NCBI GenBank assembly: GCA_021787435.1
Contig: JAJYLY010000004.1
Coordinates: 1 to 64,000, forward strand
DNA length: 64,000 bases
Source of the DNA: Pseudomonadota bacterium
GTDB lineage: Bacteria > Pseudomonadota > Gammaproteobacteria > Burkholderiales > Gallionellaceae
Reading direction: 5' to 3'
The position numbers and the translations under genes are program-made. The notes under the pieces are model-generated. The model was given only the letters and a program-made list of their open reading frames with translations, searched no databases and was not told the origin of the DNA. This document shows, piece by piece, positions 7,550 to 17,549 of this stretch (within the stretch, counting starts at the first letter, position 1; each line of letters starts with the position of its first letter).

Positions 7550-8827
7550 ATGCCTGTCGCATTGGTGGATTGCAATAATTTCTATATTTCCTGCGAACGC
7601 TTGTTCAACCCCAAGCTGGAAGGCAAACCAATCGTGGTGCTGTCCAACAACGATGGTTGTGCCGTTTCTCGTTCCAATGAAGTGAAAGCGCTGGGAATCA
7701 AAATGGGCGAGCCGTGGTTCAAGATGGAACAAATGGCCAGGCAGCACGGCATCATCGCCTTCTCCAGCAACTACACCCTGTATGGCGACATCTCATCCCG
7801 CGTGATGGCCACACTGGCCACCTTCACCCCGCGTCAGGAAATCTATTCCATCGATGAAAGCTTTCTGGATCTGGATGGATTCCCTGCGCACACGCTGCAG
7901 GACTACGGCCAGAAGATCCGCAGGACGGTCAAACGTAACATCGGTATTCCGGTATGCGTCGGCATCGCGTCGACCAAGACCCTGGCCAAACTGGCGAACC
8001 ATTGCGCCAAGAAGGACCTGGCAGGAAATGACGGCGTATGTGACTTGGGGCAACTCGATGAAGCGCAGCGCCGAGCTTTGTTCCAGTCACTGCCGGTTGG
8101 GGAAATCTGGGGTATTGGCAGAAAAATCTCGGAATCGCTCAATCAACTGGGTATTGAAACCGTCGAGCAGTTGAGAGCTGCCGATCCGGATTTCATTCGC
8201 AAGCGATTCTCGGTGGTGGTTGAACGGACGGTCAGGGAGCTCAACGATATCGCCTGTATTGAGCTGGAACAGGCGGGAACACCCAGGCAGCAGATACTGG
8301 TCTCCCGTTCCTTTGGAAGGTCCGTCGTCACGCTGGATGATCTGAAGGAGTCCGTCACATACTTTACCACCCGGGCTGCGGAGAAATTGCGCAAGGATGG
8401 GTCTGTTGCCAACAGCGTCTGTGTCTTTATACGCACCAATCCCTTCAAGGTTAACGAACCGCAGTACGAGCGCTCCGTTGTCGTGCCGCTGATGCAATCG
8501 AGCGATGACACCGCCATGCTGGTCAAGGCTGCGCTGTTCGGGTTGAAGCACATCTACCTGCCAGGGTATCAGTACAAGAAAAGCGGCGTGATGCTGATGG
8601 GGCTGCAGCCTAAGGGCGTGACGCAAGGCAACCTGTTTGACGAAATACCTATCTCAGATGAAAAGTCTGACAGTCGAATGAAGGTCATTGATTCCATTAA
8701 CCGGAAGATGGGCAAGGACACCATTGCATTTGCTGGCAGCGGTACTCGACGAAGCTGGGCAATGCGTCGGGAGCGGATGAGCCCCAACTACACGACTCGG
8801 TGGGATGAATTGGTAAGGGCTGGTTAG
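7550..8827 (+). CDS. umuC: DNA polymerase V catalytic subunit UmuC
   Basis: This 425-aa Y-family translesion polymerase starts eight bases after umuD. The palm motifs are clear: ALVDCNNFYISCERLF near the N-terminus and SIDESFLDLDGF around residues 100-112 supply the metal-binding acids. A helix-hairpin-helix thumb (GEIWGIGRKISESLNQLGI) follows, then the little-finger region. The C-terminal tail is the usual UmuC C-terminal domain. It synthesises across lesions after UmuD cleavage, and its length is normal. Confidence 0.95.
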   Translation: MPVALVDCNNFYISCERLFNPKLEGKPIVVLSNNDGCAVSRSNEVKALGIKMGEPWFKMEQMARQHGIIAFSSNYTLYGDISSRVMATLATFTPRQEIYSIDESFLDLDGFPAHTLQDYGQKIRRTVKRNIGIPVCVGIASTKTLAKLANHCAKKDLAGNDGVCDLGQLDEAQRRALFQSLPVGEIWGIGRKISESLNQLGIETVEQLRAADPDFIRKRFSVVVERTVRELNDIACIELEQAGTPRQQILVSRSFGRSVVTLDDLKESVTYFTTRAAEKLRKDGSVANSVCVFIRTNPFKVNEPQYERSVVVPLMQSSDDTAMLVKAALFGLKHIYLPGYQYKKSGVMLMGLQPKGVTQGNLFDEIPISDEKSDSRMKVIDSINRKMGKDTIAFAGSGTRRSWAMRRERMSPNYTTRWDELVRAG

Positions 8828-8846
8828 GCGATTTCCGACAGTCGAA

Positions 8847-9167
8847 TTGCGAAGATACCTGTCAACAGTGCCTCGTGAGTTCTTGCTGGGGAAGTGCAGG
8901 TTTCAGGTAGCAATTTTTCAGCAACCTGAAACCTGTTTGTTACATTTCGAGTGGCAGGATGTAGATACGACTAACGGGCTAATTTCAAATGTAAAAGGCC
9001 GGCATTATCTCGGTGAGAGTGTGTGGCTAATTCAAATGCGAAATGACGGAAACTTTGATGCGAATAAGCATTTCTGGCGCCCAATCAGGTATTCTTCAAT
9101 TCAAGCGTTGTACTTCAAATTTGAATCCGTGCTGCATAATACGTTAGTCAATAAACAAATACCCTAG
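8847..9167 (+). CDS. Doubtful ORF between umuC and hsdM
   Basis: The 348 bp between umuC and hsdM are AT-rich. The only open frame is this one of 106 codons, which ends on the hsdM ribosome site (TAGGGAG). The protein is rich in aromatic residues (FQQPETCLLHFEWQDV, HFWRPIRYSSIQALYFKF) and matches no family I know. No ribosome site is apparent at its start. It is either a small unknown protein or non-coding DNA carrying the hsdM promoter. Confidence 0.2.
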   Translation: MRRYLSTVPREFLLGKCRFQVAIFQQPETCLLHFEWQDVDTTNGLISNVKGRHYLGESVWLIQMRNDGNFDANKHFWRPIRYSSIQALYFKFESVLHNTLVNKQIP

Positions 9168-9175
9168 GGAGCAGT

Positions 9176-11548
9176 ATGGCAATCAAGAAGTCCGAACTCT
9201 ATAGCTCACTCTGGAAGAGCTGCGATGAATTGCGCGGGGGGATGGATGCCAGCCAATACAAGGACTATGTGCTGGTGCTGCTGTTCGTCAAATACGTGTC
9301 GGACAAGTGGGCGGGGCAAGCGGATGCGCTGATTGAGGTTCCCGAGGGCGGCAGCTTCAAGGACATGTTGGCCCTCAAAGGCGACAAGGAAATCGGCGAC
9401 AAGATTAACAAAATCATCGCCCGCCTTGCCGAGGCAAACGACCTCAAGGGGGTAATTGATGTTGCCGACTTCAACGATGCCGACAAGCTGGGCAAGGGCA
9501 AGGAGATGCAAGACCGCCTCTCCAATCTGGTCAGCATCTTTGATTCGCCTGGACTTAACTTCAGTAGCAACCGCGCCGAGGGCGACGACATCCTGGGCGA
9601 TGCCTACGAATACCTGATGCGCCACTTCGCTACCGAGTCGGGCAAGAGCAAAGGACAGTTCTACACCCCGGCGGAAGTCTCGCGCATCATGGCCAAGGTT
9701 ATCGGCATCAATGCCGCCAAGAGCCAAAGCCAAACGATTTATGACCCGACTTGCGGTTCCGGCTCGCTGCTGTTGAAGGCGGCAGACGAATCTAAAACAG
9801 GTGTCACCATCTACGGTCAGGAAATGGACAACGCCACCGCTGCGTTAGCCAAAATGAACATGATTCTGCACGACAATCCCACGGCAGAAATCTGGCAGGA
9901 CAACACCCTGTCCAGTCCGCACTTCAAAGAAAAGGACGGCACGCTCAAGCTGCACGATTTCGTGGTCGCCAATCCGCCGTTTTCGACCAAGGCATGGAGC
10001 AACGGCTTCGACCCGGCCAACGACCTGTATGACCGTTTCGCTGACGGCATCCCGCCCGCGAAGAACGGCGACTACGCCTTCCTGTTGCACATCATCCGTT
10101 CGCTTAAGAGCAGCGGCAAAGGCGCGGTGATTCTGCCGCATGGTGTGTTGTTCCGGGGCAATGCCGAGGGCAGCATCCGCAAGAACATTGTGCGCCGTGG
10201 CTACATCAAGGGCATCATCGGCCTGCCCGCCAACCTGTTCTATGGTACGGGCATCCCGGCGTGCATCATCGTGCTGGACAAGGAAGGCGCAGCGGGACGC
10301 ACTGGCATCTTCATGATTGATGCCAGCAAGGGTTTCGTCAAAGACGGCAACAAGAACCGCTTGCGCCATCAGGACATCCACAAAATCGTGGACGTGTTCA
10401 ACAAGCAGCTCGAACTGGCCAAGTATTCGCGCATGGTAAGTGTGGCGGAAATCGAAACCAACGACTACAACCTGAACATTCCGCGCTACATCGACAGCTC
10501 CGAGGCGGAAGACCTGCAAGACATCGCCGCCCACCTGCAAGGTGGTATCCCCAATGCCGACATCGAAGGGCTGTCCAACTACTGGACGGTGTTCCCCTCT
10601 TTGCAAACACAGTTGTTCGAGCGAGGCACGCGGACGGGCTATAGCCAAATGAAGGTCGCGGCTGCCATCGTTAAGCCCACCATCTTCGCGCACCCCGAAT
10701 TCGTCGCTTACACGCAAGCGGTCAGTGACCTGTTCCAACGCTGGAAGAAGAACAACACCGCCCGGCTGAAATCGCTCTCAGCGGAGACGCACCCCAAACA
10801 GCTCATCGAAGCACTCTCCGAAGACCTGCTGGCAACCTTTGCCGAGGTGCAACTCATCGACAAATATGACGTGTACCAGCACCTGATGAGCTACTGGTCT
10901 GAGGTGATGCAGGATGATGCCTATTTGATTACCGGGGACGGATGGGAAGCGGGTCAAGATGCCGGAAGCGGACTGATACCGCCCCAACTCATCATCGCCC
11001 GATACTTTGCCGGCGAACGCGATGCAATCGAACAGCTGGAAGCCGAACGCGATGCCATCACACGGACTATGGAAGAGATGGACGAAGAGCATGGAGGCGA
11101 AGAGGGTTTGCTGACTGAGGCCAAAAACGAAAAGGGCAAACTCACCAAGGCTACCGTTTCGGCACGCCTGAAAGACATCAAGCAGGATGCGGATGCCGCT
11201 GACGAGCGCAAACAGCTCAACGCCTACCTCGCCCTCATCGAGCAGGAGTCTGCCGCCAACAAGAAGGTGAAGGACGCGCAGAAGCAACTCGATTCCAAGG
11301 TCGTCGCGCAATACGCCAAGTTAATCCAATCTGACATCCAGACCTTGGTGGCGGATGACAAATGGCTCACCACGCTGGCGAATGATGTGCAGACCGAGCT
11401 AGACCGCGTATCTCAAGCCCTGACGGGACGCATCAAGCAACTCGCGGAGCGTTATGCCGAGCCGCTACCGCAATTGGCGAATGAAGTGGCAACCCTGAAC
11501 ACCAAAGTCGGAGAACACCTGAAGAGGATGGGGTTCGCATGGAAGTGA
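9176..11548 (+). CDS. hsdM: Type I restriction-modification N6-adenine methyltransferase HsdM
   Basis: This 790-aa protein has the HsdM N-terminal helical domain (residues about 5-150). The methylase core follows, with SAM motif I (YDPTCGSGSLL, about 189-199) and catalytic motif IV NPPF (266-269). The family is usually about 500 aa. Here roughly 300 extra C-terminal residues are largely charged helix and probable coiled coil (from about 590 to the end). GGGAG lies six bases before the ATG. The end overlaps hsdS by ten bases. With HsdS it methylates adenine in the target site, and with HsdR it restricts unmodified DNA. Confidence 0.95.
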   Translation: MAIKKSELYSSLWKSCDELRGGMDASQYKDYVLVLLFVKYVSDKWAGQADALIEVPEGGSFKDMLALKGDKEIGDKINKIIARLAEANDLKGVIDVADFNDADKLGKGKEMQDRLSNLVSIFDSPGLNFSSNRAEGDDILGDAYEYLMRHFATESGKSKGQFYTPAEVSRIMAKVIGINAAKSQSQTIYDPTCGSGSLLLKAADESKTGVTIYGQEMDNATAALAKMNMILHDNPTAEIWQDNTLSSPHFKEKDGTLKLHDFVVANPPFSTKAWSNGFDPANDLYDRFADGIPPAKNGDYAFLLHIIRSLKSSGKGAVILPHGVLFRGNAEGSIRKNIVRRGYIKGIIGLPANLFYGTGIPACIIVLDKEGAAGRTGIFMIDASKGFVKDGNKNRLRHQDIHKIVDVFNKQLELAKYSRMVSVAEIETNDYNLNIPRYIDSSEAEDLQDIAAHLQGGIPNADIEGLSNYWTVFPSLQTQLFERGTRTGYSQMKVAAAIVKPTIFAHPEFVAYTQAVSDLFQRWKKNNTARLKSLSAETHPKQLIEALSEDLLATFAEVQLIDKYDVYQHLMSYWSEVMQDDAYLITGDGWEAGQDAGSGLIPPQLIIARYFAGERDAIEQLEAERDAITRTMEEMDEEHGGEEGLLTEAKNEKGKLTKATVSARLKDIKQDADAADERKQLNAYLALIEQESAANKKVKDAQKQLDSKVVAQYAKLIQSDIQTLVADDKWLTTLANDVQTELDRVSQALTGRIKQLAERYAEPLPQLANEVATLNTKVGEHLKRMGFAWK

Positions 11549-12756
11549 GAGCGGGCTACAAGCAGACCGAGGTGGGGATAGTTCCTTGCGATTGGGATGT
11601 GGGAGAGATAGGGGTACTGAATCCATTTATAACAAGTGGTTCACGCGGGTGGGCTGACTTCTATTCAGAATTTGGCTCCCCGTTTATTCGCATTACCAAC
11701 ATGTCGAGGGAGTCCATCTATCTGGACTTGGCAGACCTGAAGCAAGTAAAACTTCCTTCTGATGCTACTGAGGGAAAACGCACTCAGTTACACAATGATG
11801 ATGTTCTGATTTCGATTACCGCTGATATTGGCATCGCAAGCTTTGTGGATGATTGCGTACCCAAGCCTGCCTATATCAATCAACACATCGCACTTGTTCG
11901 CTTAAACAACGAAAGGGTAAACAGCCAATTCGTGGCTTACTTCTTGGCTTCAGATGGGGCGCAAAAACGCTTCCTAAGCTCAACAGACCAAGGAGCTAAA
12001 GCTGGCATGACCTTGGGTGGCATAAAGAAGATTATGCTCGCGCTTCCTTCGAGAGATGAGCAGCATGCTATCGCCACCGCTCTGTCCGATGTCGATGCGC
12101 TACTCGCCGCACAGGACAAGCTCATCGCCAAGAAGCGGGACATCAAGCAAGCCGCCATGCAACAGCTCCTCACCGGCAAGCAACGTCTGCCGGGGTTTAG
12201 CGGGGAGTGGGAGGTCATGCGACTGGAGGAGGTCGCAGATTGTTTAGATAACCTTCGCGTACCATTGAATGAGTCACAGCGCGACCAGATGCGGGGAGAT
12301 TACCCATATTGCGGAGCAAATGGGGTGCTCGATTACGTTAATGATTACGTGATTGATGATGACATCATTTTGATTGCGGAGGATGGCGGATACTTTGATG
12401 AATATGCCCGCCGCCCCATTGCCTATCGGATGATAGGAAAGTGCTGGGTCAACAACCACGCCCACATTTTGAAAGCCAAGGCTGGGTATGACCAATCGTT
12501 TATTTTCTACTCACTCGTTCACAAAAACATACTTAACTTTCTAGCCAGTGGGACGCGAGCAAAGTTGAACAAATCTGAAATGTGGAAAATTGAAGTGGAT
12601 ATGCCGCTCGACCTTGAAGAGCAAACCGCCATCGCCACCGTCCTCTCTGACATGGATGCCGAACTTTCCGCGCTGGAGCAGCAGCGCGATAAGACCCGTA
12701 CCCTCAAGCAGGGCATGATGCAGGAGCTGCTCACTGGAAGGATTCGCCTGGTATGA
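11539..12756 (+). CDS. hsdS: Type I restriction-modification specificity subunit HsdS
   Basis: This 405-aa protein has two target-recognition domains and two helical spacers. The first spacer (LSDVDALLAAQDKLIAKKRD, ending in QQLLTGKQRLPGF) and the second (LSDMDAELSALEQQRDKTR, ending in QELLTGRIRL) repeat each other, as expected for the pseudo-dyad that separates the half-sites. The two recognition domains differ strongly, so the target should be an asymmetric bipartite sequence. Its identity cannot be read from the protein by eye. No second hsdS copy or inverted repeat for phase variation is present in the window. Confidence 0.95.
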   Translation: MEVRAGYKQTEVGIVPCDWDVGEIGVLNPFITSGSRGWADFYSEFGSPFIRITNMSRESIYLDLADLKQVKLPSDATEGKRTQLHNDDVLISITADIGIASFVDDCVPKPAYINQHIALVRLNNERVNSQFVAYFLASDGAQKRFLSSTDQGAKAGMTLGGIKKIMLALPSRDEQHAIATALSDVDALLAAQDKLIAKKRDIKQAAMQQLLTGKQRLPGFSGEWEVMRLEEVADCLDNLRVPLNESQRDQMRGDYPYCGANGVLDYVNDYVIDDDIILIAEDGGYFDEYARRPIAYRMIGKCWVNNHAHILKAKAGYDQSFIFYSLVHKNILNFLASGTRAKLNKSEMWKIEVDMPLDLEEQTAIATVLSDMDAELSALEQQRDKTRTLKQGMMQELLTGRIRLV

Positions 12757-13499
12757 CTGGAAATGCCCACGCCAACCGTTATTACATTGGCTGGGATGTC
12801 GGTGGGTGGAACTGCGACAAGAATCCCCGGAGCCGGGACGCCATCGTCATTCTCAACACAGATATGGATATCGTCGGCACGCCATGGCGTGGAAACTTGA
12901 GGCAGGCCATCAATAAAGCGGGTAGTACTGAGAAATGGATTAGTACGCTATTCAGCCTGTGTTCCTCGACGCTCACCGAGCAAGCATCTGAGGTAACCCT
13001 GGCAATCGACACGCCGCTAGGTTTTTCCACCCAATTTGTCGGGCTTGTGACGGGCTTGAAGCATGTTCAAACGCTTGAACAATCCAACACGAATCAGTAC
13101 CTGTTCCGTCAGACAGAGCGTTACCTATTTGAGCAGGGTCATAAGCCACTATCCCCTATCAAGGACATGATTGGTAGTCAGGCTACCAAGGGGATGCATG
13201 TTCTGGCCAAGTTCGCGCCCACTGCAGTACCTTGTGGGGTCTGGACAGATGGGAAAATGCTAACGGCCATTGAAGCCTACCCCTCCGTATGCAAGAAATC
13301 GGCAACCATCGCTAAGTTGCGCCGTGACTTCTCGGATTTAAAGCATGAAGATGAGAAAGACGCGTACACATGCGCCTTGATAGCGTATCTTTTTGCAGAA
13401 AAACCTGAATTATTGGTAGCACCGGAGAGTTTGATTTCAGCATGTGAGGGATGGATATGGATACCCAAAGATGCTGTAACCAGTGAAGGAATGCTATGA
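12753..13499 (+). CDS. DUF429 protein embedded in the type I R-M operon
   Basis: This 248-aa protein has the RNase-H-like pattern of DUF429. GWDVGGW near the N-terminus carries an acidic residue. LAIDTPLGF, IEAYPSVCK and a closing HEDEKDAYTCALIAYLF supply further acids. It shares four-base ATGA overlaps with hsdS upstream and hsdR downstream, so it is translated together with the restriction subunits. The biochemical activity of DUF429 is not known to me. The acidic pattern fits a metal-dependent nuclease or phosphotransferase. Position suggests an accessory role in defence or control of restriction, which is inference. Confidence 0.8.
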   Translation: MTGNAHANRYYIGWDVGGWNCDKNPRSRDAIVILNTDMDIVGTPWRGNLRQAINKAGSTEKWISTLFSLCSSTLTEQASEVTLAIDTPLGFSTQFVGLVTGLKHVQTLEQSNTNQYLFRQTERYLFEQGHKPLSPIKDMIGSQATKGMHVLAKFAPTAVPCGVWTDGKMLTAIEAYPSVCKKSATIAKLRRDFSDLKHEDEKDAYTCALIAYLFAEKPELLVAPESLISACEGWIWIPKDAVTSEGML

Positions 13500-16400
13500 G
13501 CACGGTCGGACAAATTGAACGCAAGACCCAGCAGCGCGTAGTAAAGCTGTTCCAGGACACGCTTGACTACGACTATCTGGGCGACTGGAGCGACCGGGTA
13601 GGCACTCGCAATATCGACGATGCGCTGGCACGGCAGTTCCTCAAGAAGCAGGGCTATGACGATGCGCTCATCACCAAAGCTCTGCACCAACTCAACAAGG
13701 TGGCGGGCGACCAGACCAAGAGCCTGTACGACAGCAACAAGGCGGTGTACGAGCTGCTGCGCTATGGGGTGAAGGTCAAGGCCGATGTGGGCGATAACAC
13801 CCAAACGGTGTGGCTGATTGATTGGAAGAATCCACTCAACAATCACTTTGCCATTGCAGAAGAGGTGACGGTCAAGGGGGCGGATGCCAAGGCCAATAGC
13901 AAACGTCCCGATGTGGTGATTTACGTGAACGGCATCGCCCTTGGCGTGCTGGAGCTAAAGCGCTCCACCGTGTCGGTGTCGGAGGGTATACGCCAGAATC
14001 TGGATAACCAGAAGAAGCTGTTCATCCAGCCCTTCTTTACCACAATGCAGCTTGTCATGGCGGGGAACGATACCGAAGGGCTGCGCTACGGCACGATAGA
14101 GACCCCGGAGAAGTATTACCTGACATGGAAGCAGGACAGTACCATCGAGAACCTGCTCGACCGCCACCTGACCCAGCTTTGCGAGAAAGCCAAGTTTCTT
14201 GAGTTAATCCACGACTTCGTGGTTTTTGATGCCGGGGTAAAGAAGCTCTGTCGGCATAATCAATACTTCGGCGTAAAGTCGGCGCAAGACCATGTGCGGC
14301 GGCGCGAGGGCGGCATCATCTGGCACACGCAGGGCAGCGGCAAGAGCCTGACGATGGTGTGGCTGGCGAAGTGGGTGCGCGAGAACGTGAGGGATGCTCG
14401 GGTGGTCATCATCACCGACCGCACCGAGCTGGATAAGCAAATCGAAAAAGTCTTCAAGGGGGTGGATGAGGACATCTACCGCACCAAGAGCGGCGCAGAC
14501 CTGATTGCCACCCTGAACGCGACCTCTCCGTGGCTGGTCGCATCCCTCATCCACAAATTCGCAGGCAAGGACAACGAAGAACAGAACGGCGACATCGAGG
14601 TATTCATCGAAGAGATGAAGCGCAACCTGCCGCCCGACTTCAAAGCCAAGGGTGACATCTACGTGTTCGTGGACGAATGCCACCGCACCCAGAGCGGTGA
14701 GCTGCACAAGGCGATGAAGGCCATCCTGCCGAATGCGCTGTTCATTGGTTTCACCGGCACGCCATTGCTCAAGGCGGACAAGCAGAAGAGCATCGAGATA
14801 TTCGGCAAGTATATCCATACCTACAAGTTCGACGAGGCCGTGCGCGACAAGGTGGTGCTGGACTTGCGCTACGAGGCGCGGGACATCGACCAGAGCATTA
14901 CCTCGCCCGCCAAAATCGACCAGTGGTTTGATTCCAAGACCAAGGGACTGAACGATGTGGCCTTAGCCCAGCTCAAGAAGAAGTGGGGCAGCATGCAGAA
15001 GGTGCTCAGCTCCAAATCGCGGCTGGAAAAAATTGTCGCCGACATCCTGATGGATATGGAAACCAAAGACCGCCTGCAAAGCGGGCGAGGCAATGCCATG
15101 CTGGTGACTAGCAGCGTGTACGAGGCCTGCAAGTGTTACGAGCTGTTTGAACACTCAGAACTAGCAGGCAAATGCGCCATCGTCACTTCGTATTCGCCAA
15201 CACCTGCGGACATTAAGGGCGAAGAGACCGGCGAGGGACTGACTGAGCGGTTGCGCAAGTACGAAATCTACAACCGGATGCTGGGCGAGAAGACGGCGGA
15301 TGTTTTTGAAGATGAGGTAAAAAAGAAATTCATCGAGCAACCCGGCCAGATGAAGCTGCTCATCGTCGTGGATAAGCTGCTAACGGGCTTTGATGCGCCT
15401 TCGGCCACCTACCTATACATCGACAAGCAAATGCGCGACCACGGCCTGTTTCAGGCGATTTGCCGGGTCAATCGCCTGGATGGGGATGACAAGGAATACG
15501 GCTACATCGTCGATTACAAGGATCTGTTCAAGAGCTTGGGTACGGCCATCCACGATTACACCTCGGGCGCACTGGACGGCTACGACAAGGAAGACGTGGC
15601 TGGATTGCTGGCTGACCGCTTGCAGACCGCCCGTGATCGGCTGGAAGAGGCGCGGGAAGCTATCAAGGCATTGTGTGAGCCGGTAGAGGCGCCCAAGGAT
15701 ACGGCTGCCTATCTGCGCTTCTTCTGCGCTGCCGATACCGCCGACAAGAATCAGCTCAAGCTGAATGAGGGCAAGCGCATCACGCTGTACAAGCTCACCG
15801 TGTCACTGATTCGCGCTTATGCCGATATAGCCTGCGAGATGGCTGAGGCGGGTTACACCCCGGCACAGACCGACAAAATCAAGCAGGAAGTTGATCACTA
15901 CGAGAAGGTGCGCAGCGAGGTGAAGATGGCGAGTGGTGACTACATCGACCTCAAGATGTATGAGCCTGCAATGCGGCATCTGATTGATACCTACATCACA
16001 GCCTACGAGAGCGAGAAGATTTCGGCGTTCGACGATTTGAATCTGGTGCAATTGCTGGTTGAGCGCGGAGTGGATGCCGTGCAGGAACTGCCCAAGGGTA
16101 TCCGCGAGAGCAAAGAGGCGGTGGCTGAAACCATCGAGAACAATTTGCGCAAGGTCATCATCGACGAGCAGCCCATCAACCCAAAATACTACGAGAAGAT
16201 GTCCGAGCTGTTGGATAGCCTGATTCAGCAGCGCCGGGATGAGGCTCTGGATTACGAACAATATCTGGCTAAGCTGGCGGCTCTCGCCAAGCAGGTAAAG
16301 ATGCCGGGCGGAAGTGCCGACTACCCCAAGACTCTGAACACTGGGGCCAAGCGTGCCTTATACGACAACTTAGAAATGAACGAGGAGCTTGCACTTGCGG

Positions 16401-16552
16401 TGGACTATGCGGTGATGTCGAGCAAGAAAGATGGCTGGCGCGGCCACAAGGTTAAAGAAAAGGAAGTGCGCAATGCTATCAAGCATGTTTTATACAACGA
16501 TCACCTGACTGATAGCATCTTCGAGTTGGTAAAAAATCAGCATGACTACTGA
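13496..16552 (+). CDS. hsdR: Type I restriction enzyme HsdR subunit
   Basis: This 1018-aa protein has an N-terminal PD-(D/E)XK nuclease (Asp139 in RPDVVIYV, Glu153 and Lys155 in LELKRS). An SF2 translocase follows, with Walker A QGSGKS (about 279-284), DECH box at about 393-396 (FVDECHRTQSG) and motif III FTGTPL. Helicase motifs V and VI are present (LLTGFDAPSATYLYIDK and FQAICRVNR). The C-terminal helical part should dock on the methylase. It pumps DNA and cleaves far from the unmodified site. All key residues are present, so the enzyme should be active. Confidence 0.96.
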   Translation: MSTVGQIERKTQQRVVKLFQDTLDYDYLGDWSDRVGTRNIDDALARQFLKKQGYDDALITKALHQLNKVAGDQTKSLYDSNKAVYELLRYGVKVKADVGDNTQTVWLIDWKNPLNNHFAIAEEVTVKGADAKANSKRPDVVIYVNGIALGVLELKRSTVSVSEGIRQNLDNQKKLFIQPFFTTMQLVMAGNDTEGLRYGTIETPEKYYLTWKQDSTIENLLDRHLTQLCEKAKFLELIHDFVVFDAGVKKLCRHNQYFGVKSAQDHVRRREGGIIWHTQGSGKSLTMVWLAKWVRENVRDARVVIITDRTELDKQIEKVFKGVDEDIYRTKSGADLIATLNATSPWLVASLIHKFAGKDNEEQNGDIEVFIEEMKRNLPPDFKAKGDIYVFVDECHRTQSGELHKAMKAILPNALFIGFTGTPLLKADKQKSIEIFGKYIHTYKFDEAVRDKVVLDLRYEARDIDQSITSPAKIDQWFDSKTKGLNDVALAQLKKKWGSMQKVLSSKSRLEKIVADILMDMETKDRLQSGRGNAMLVTSSVYEACKCYELFEHSELAGKCAIVTSYSPTPADIKGEETGEGLTERLRKYEIYNRMLGEKTADVFEDEVKKKFIEQPGQMKLLIVVDKLLTGFDAPSATYLYIDKQMRDHGLFQAICRVNRLDGDDKEYGYIVDYKDLFKSLGTAIHDYTSGALDGYDKEDVAGLLADRLQTARDRLEEAREAIKALCEPVEAPKDTAAYLRFFCAADTADKNQLKLNEGKRITLYKLTVSLIRAYADIACEMAEAGYTPAQTDKIKQEVDHYEKVRSEVKMASGDYIDLKMYEPAMRHLIDTYITAYESEKISAFDDLNLVQLLVERGVDAVQELPKGIRESKEAVAETIENNLRKVIIDEQPINPKYYEKMSELLDSLIQQRRDEALDYEQYLAKLAALAKQVKMPGGSADYPKTLNTGAKRALYDNLEMNEELALAVDYAVMSSKKDGWRGHKVKEKEVRNAIKHVLYNDHLTDSIFELVKNQHDY

Positions 16553-17270
16553 CACCCATCAAATCAAGGTGAGCGGCTTGACGGTGGACGTGGTACGCAA
16601 GGACATCAAGAATCTGCATCTTGCCGTCTACCCCCCGGCAGGACGGGTGCGTGTGGCTGCTCCGTTGCGGGTGAGTGAGGAAGCGGTGCGCCTGGCAGTA
16701 GTCTCACGGTTAGGCTGGATCAAGAAGCAAAGGACTAAGTTTATCAGTCAGGCGCGGCAGTCAGAGCGCGAATACGTGTCGGGTGAGAGCCATTACTTCC
16801 AAGGTCAGCGCTACCGGCTGAACGTGATTTATCAGAACGGTGCATCGCGGGTAGTCATCAGAAACAAATCCGCCATCGACCTGTATGTAAGAGCTGGCAG
16901 CGACAGAGAGCAGCGCGAACGGGTCATGCTGGCTTGGTATCGTCAGTGTCTGAAAGAGCAGATTCCTGCCCTGATAGAGAAGTGGGAGCCTGTTCTCGGG
17001 GTGCAAGTGGCCGACTGGCGTGTGAGGCAGATGAAAACCAAGTGGGGCACCTGCAACACCAAGGCCGGACGTATCTGGCTTAACCTTGAGCTCGCTAAGA
17101 AATCAGCGCAGTGTCTTGAATACATCGTCGTGCACGAGATGGTGCACCTCTTAGAGCGGCATCATAACGACCACTTCACCGAGCTGATGAGTAGATTCAT
17201 GCCCCAGTGGAAGTTACACCGGGAGGAATTGAATCGTTCAGCGTTGGGGCATGAGGAGTGGAGTTACTGA
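16542..17270 (+). CDS. YgjP/DUF45-family zinc metallopeptidase-like protein
   Basis: This 242-aa protein carries the HE-x2-H motif in VVHEMVHLLERHHNDHF (His198, Glu199, His202) plus the family's KTKWGTCN segment. It matches M48-like YgjP (DUF45) proteins, which frequently close type I R-M operons. It overlaps hsdR by 11 bp, so it belongs to the operon. Its substrate is unknown. It may help remove or control restriction subunits, or be carried along. It is the last gene before the tRNA-Ser that seems to mark the end of the accessory region. Confidence 0.88.
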   Translation: MTTDTHQIKVSGLTVDVVRKDIKNLHLAVYPPAGRVRVAAPLRVSEEAVRLAVVSRLGWIKKQRTKFISQARQSEREYVSGESHYFQGQRYRLNVIYQNGASRVVIRNKSAIDLYVRAGSDREQRERVMLAWYRQCLKEQIPALIEKWEPVLGVQVADWRVRQMKTKWGTCNTKAGRIWLNLELAKKSAQCLEYIVVHEMVHLLERHHNDHFTELMSRFMPQWKLHREELNRSALGHEEWSY

Positions 17271-17549
17271 CGGCTCTGCAGTGCGGCCTCCCAAAAAAAT
17301 TCCGGGGCGATTTAACACAAAAATTTCTTATGCCCTGAGAGAGTGTTCAACAGATCCATATTGATTATGGAAGCAAAAGCTAAGAGCATAGTGCTGTTGA
17401 GATATTCTCTATTGTCGCCTCTGGTCGCTAATTCTTAGATGTTGGATTTGAGTGTTATCCGGCGGGGACAAAACGGGGACACTAAAAATGTCGTTGTTGG
17501 TATTTTCGGGTAATCTGCTGTAGTCTGATGTAGCGATAACCCATTGATT
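17271..17549. other. Non-coding stretch next to tRNA-Ser, possible integration scar
   Basis: No gene is visible here. Around 17459-17482 the sequence repeats CGGGGACA-type words (GGCGGGGACAAAACGGGGACA), a pattern often seen at the ends of tRNA-targeting integrase genes. It lies directly beyond the 3' end of a tRNA-Ser gene. It could be the remnant of an integrated element. No intact integrase remains. Confidence 0.35.

Noticed and set aside
9845..10738. 297-codon minus-strand ORF
   Set aside because: It is a shadow of hsdM.
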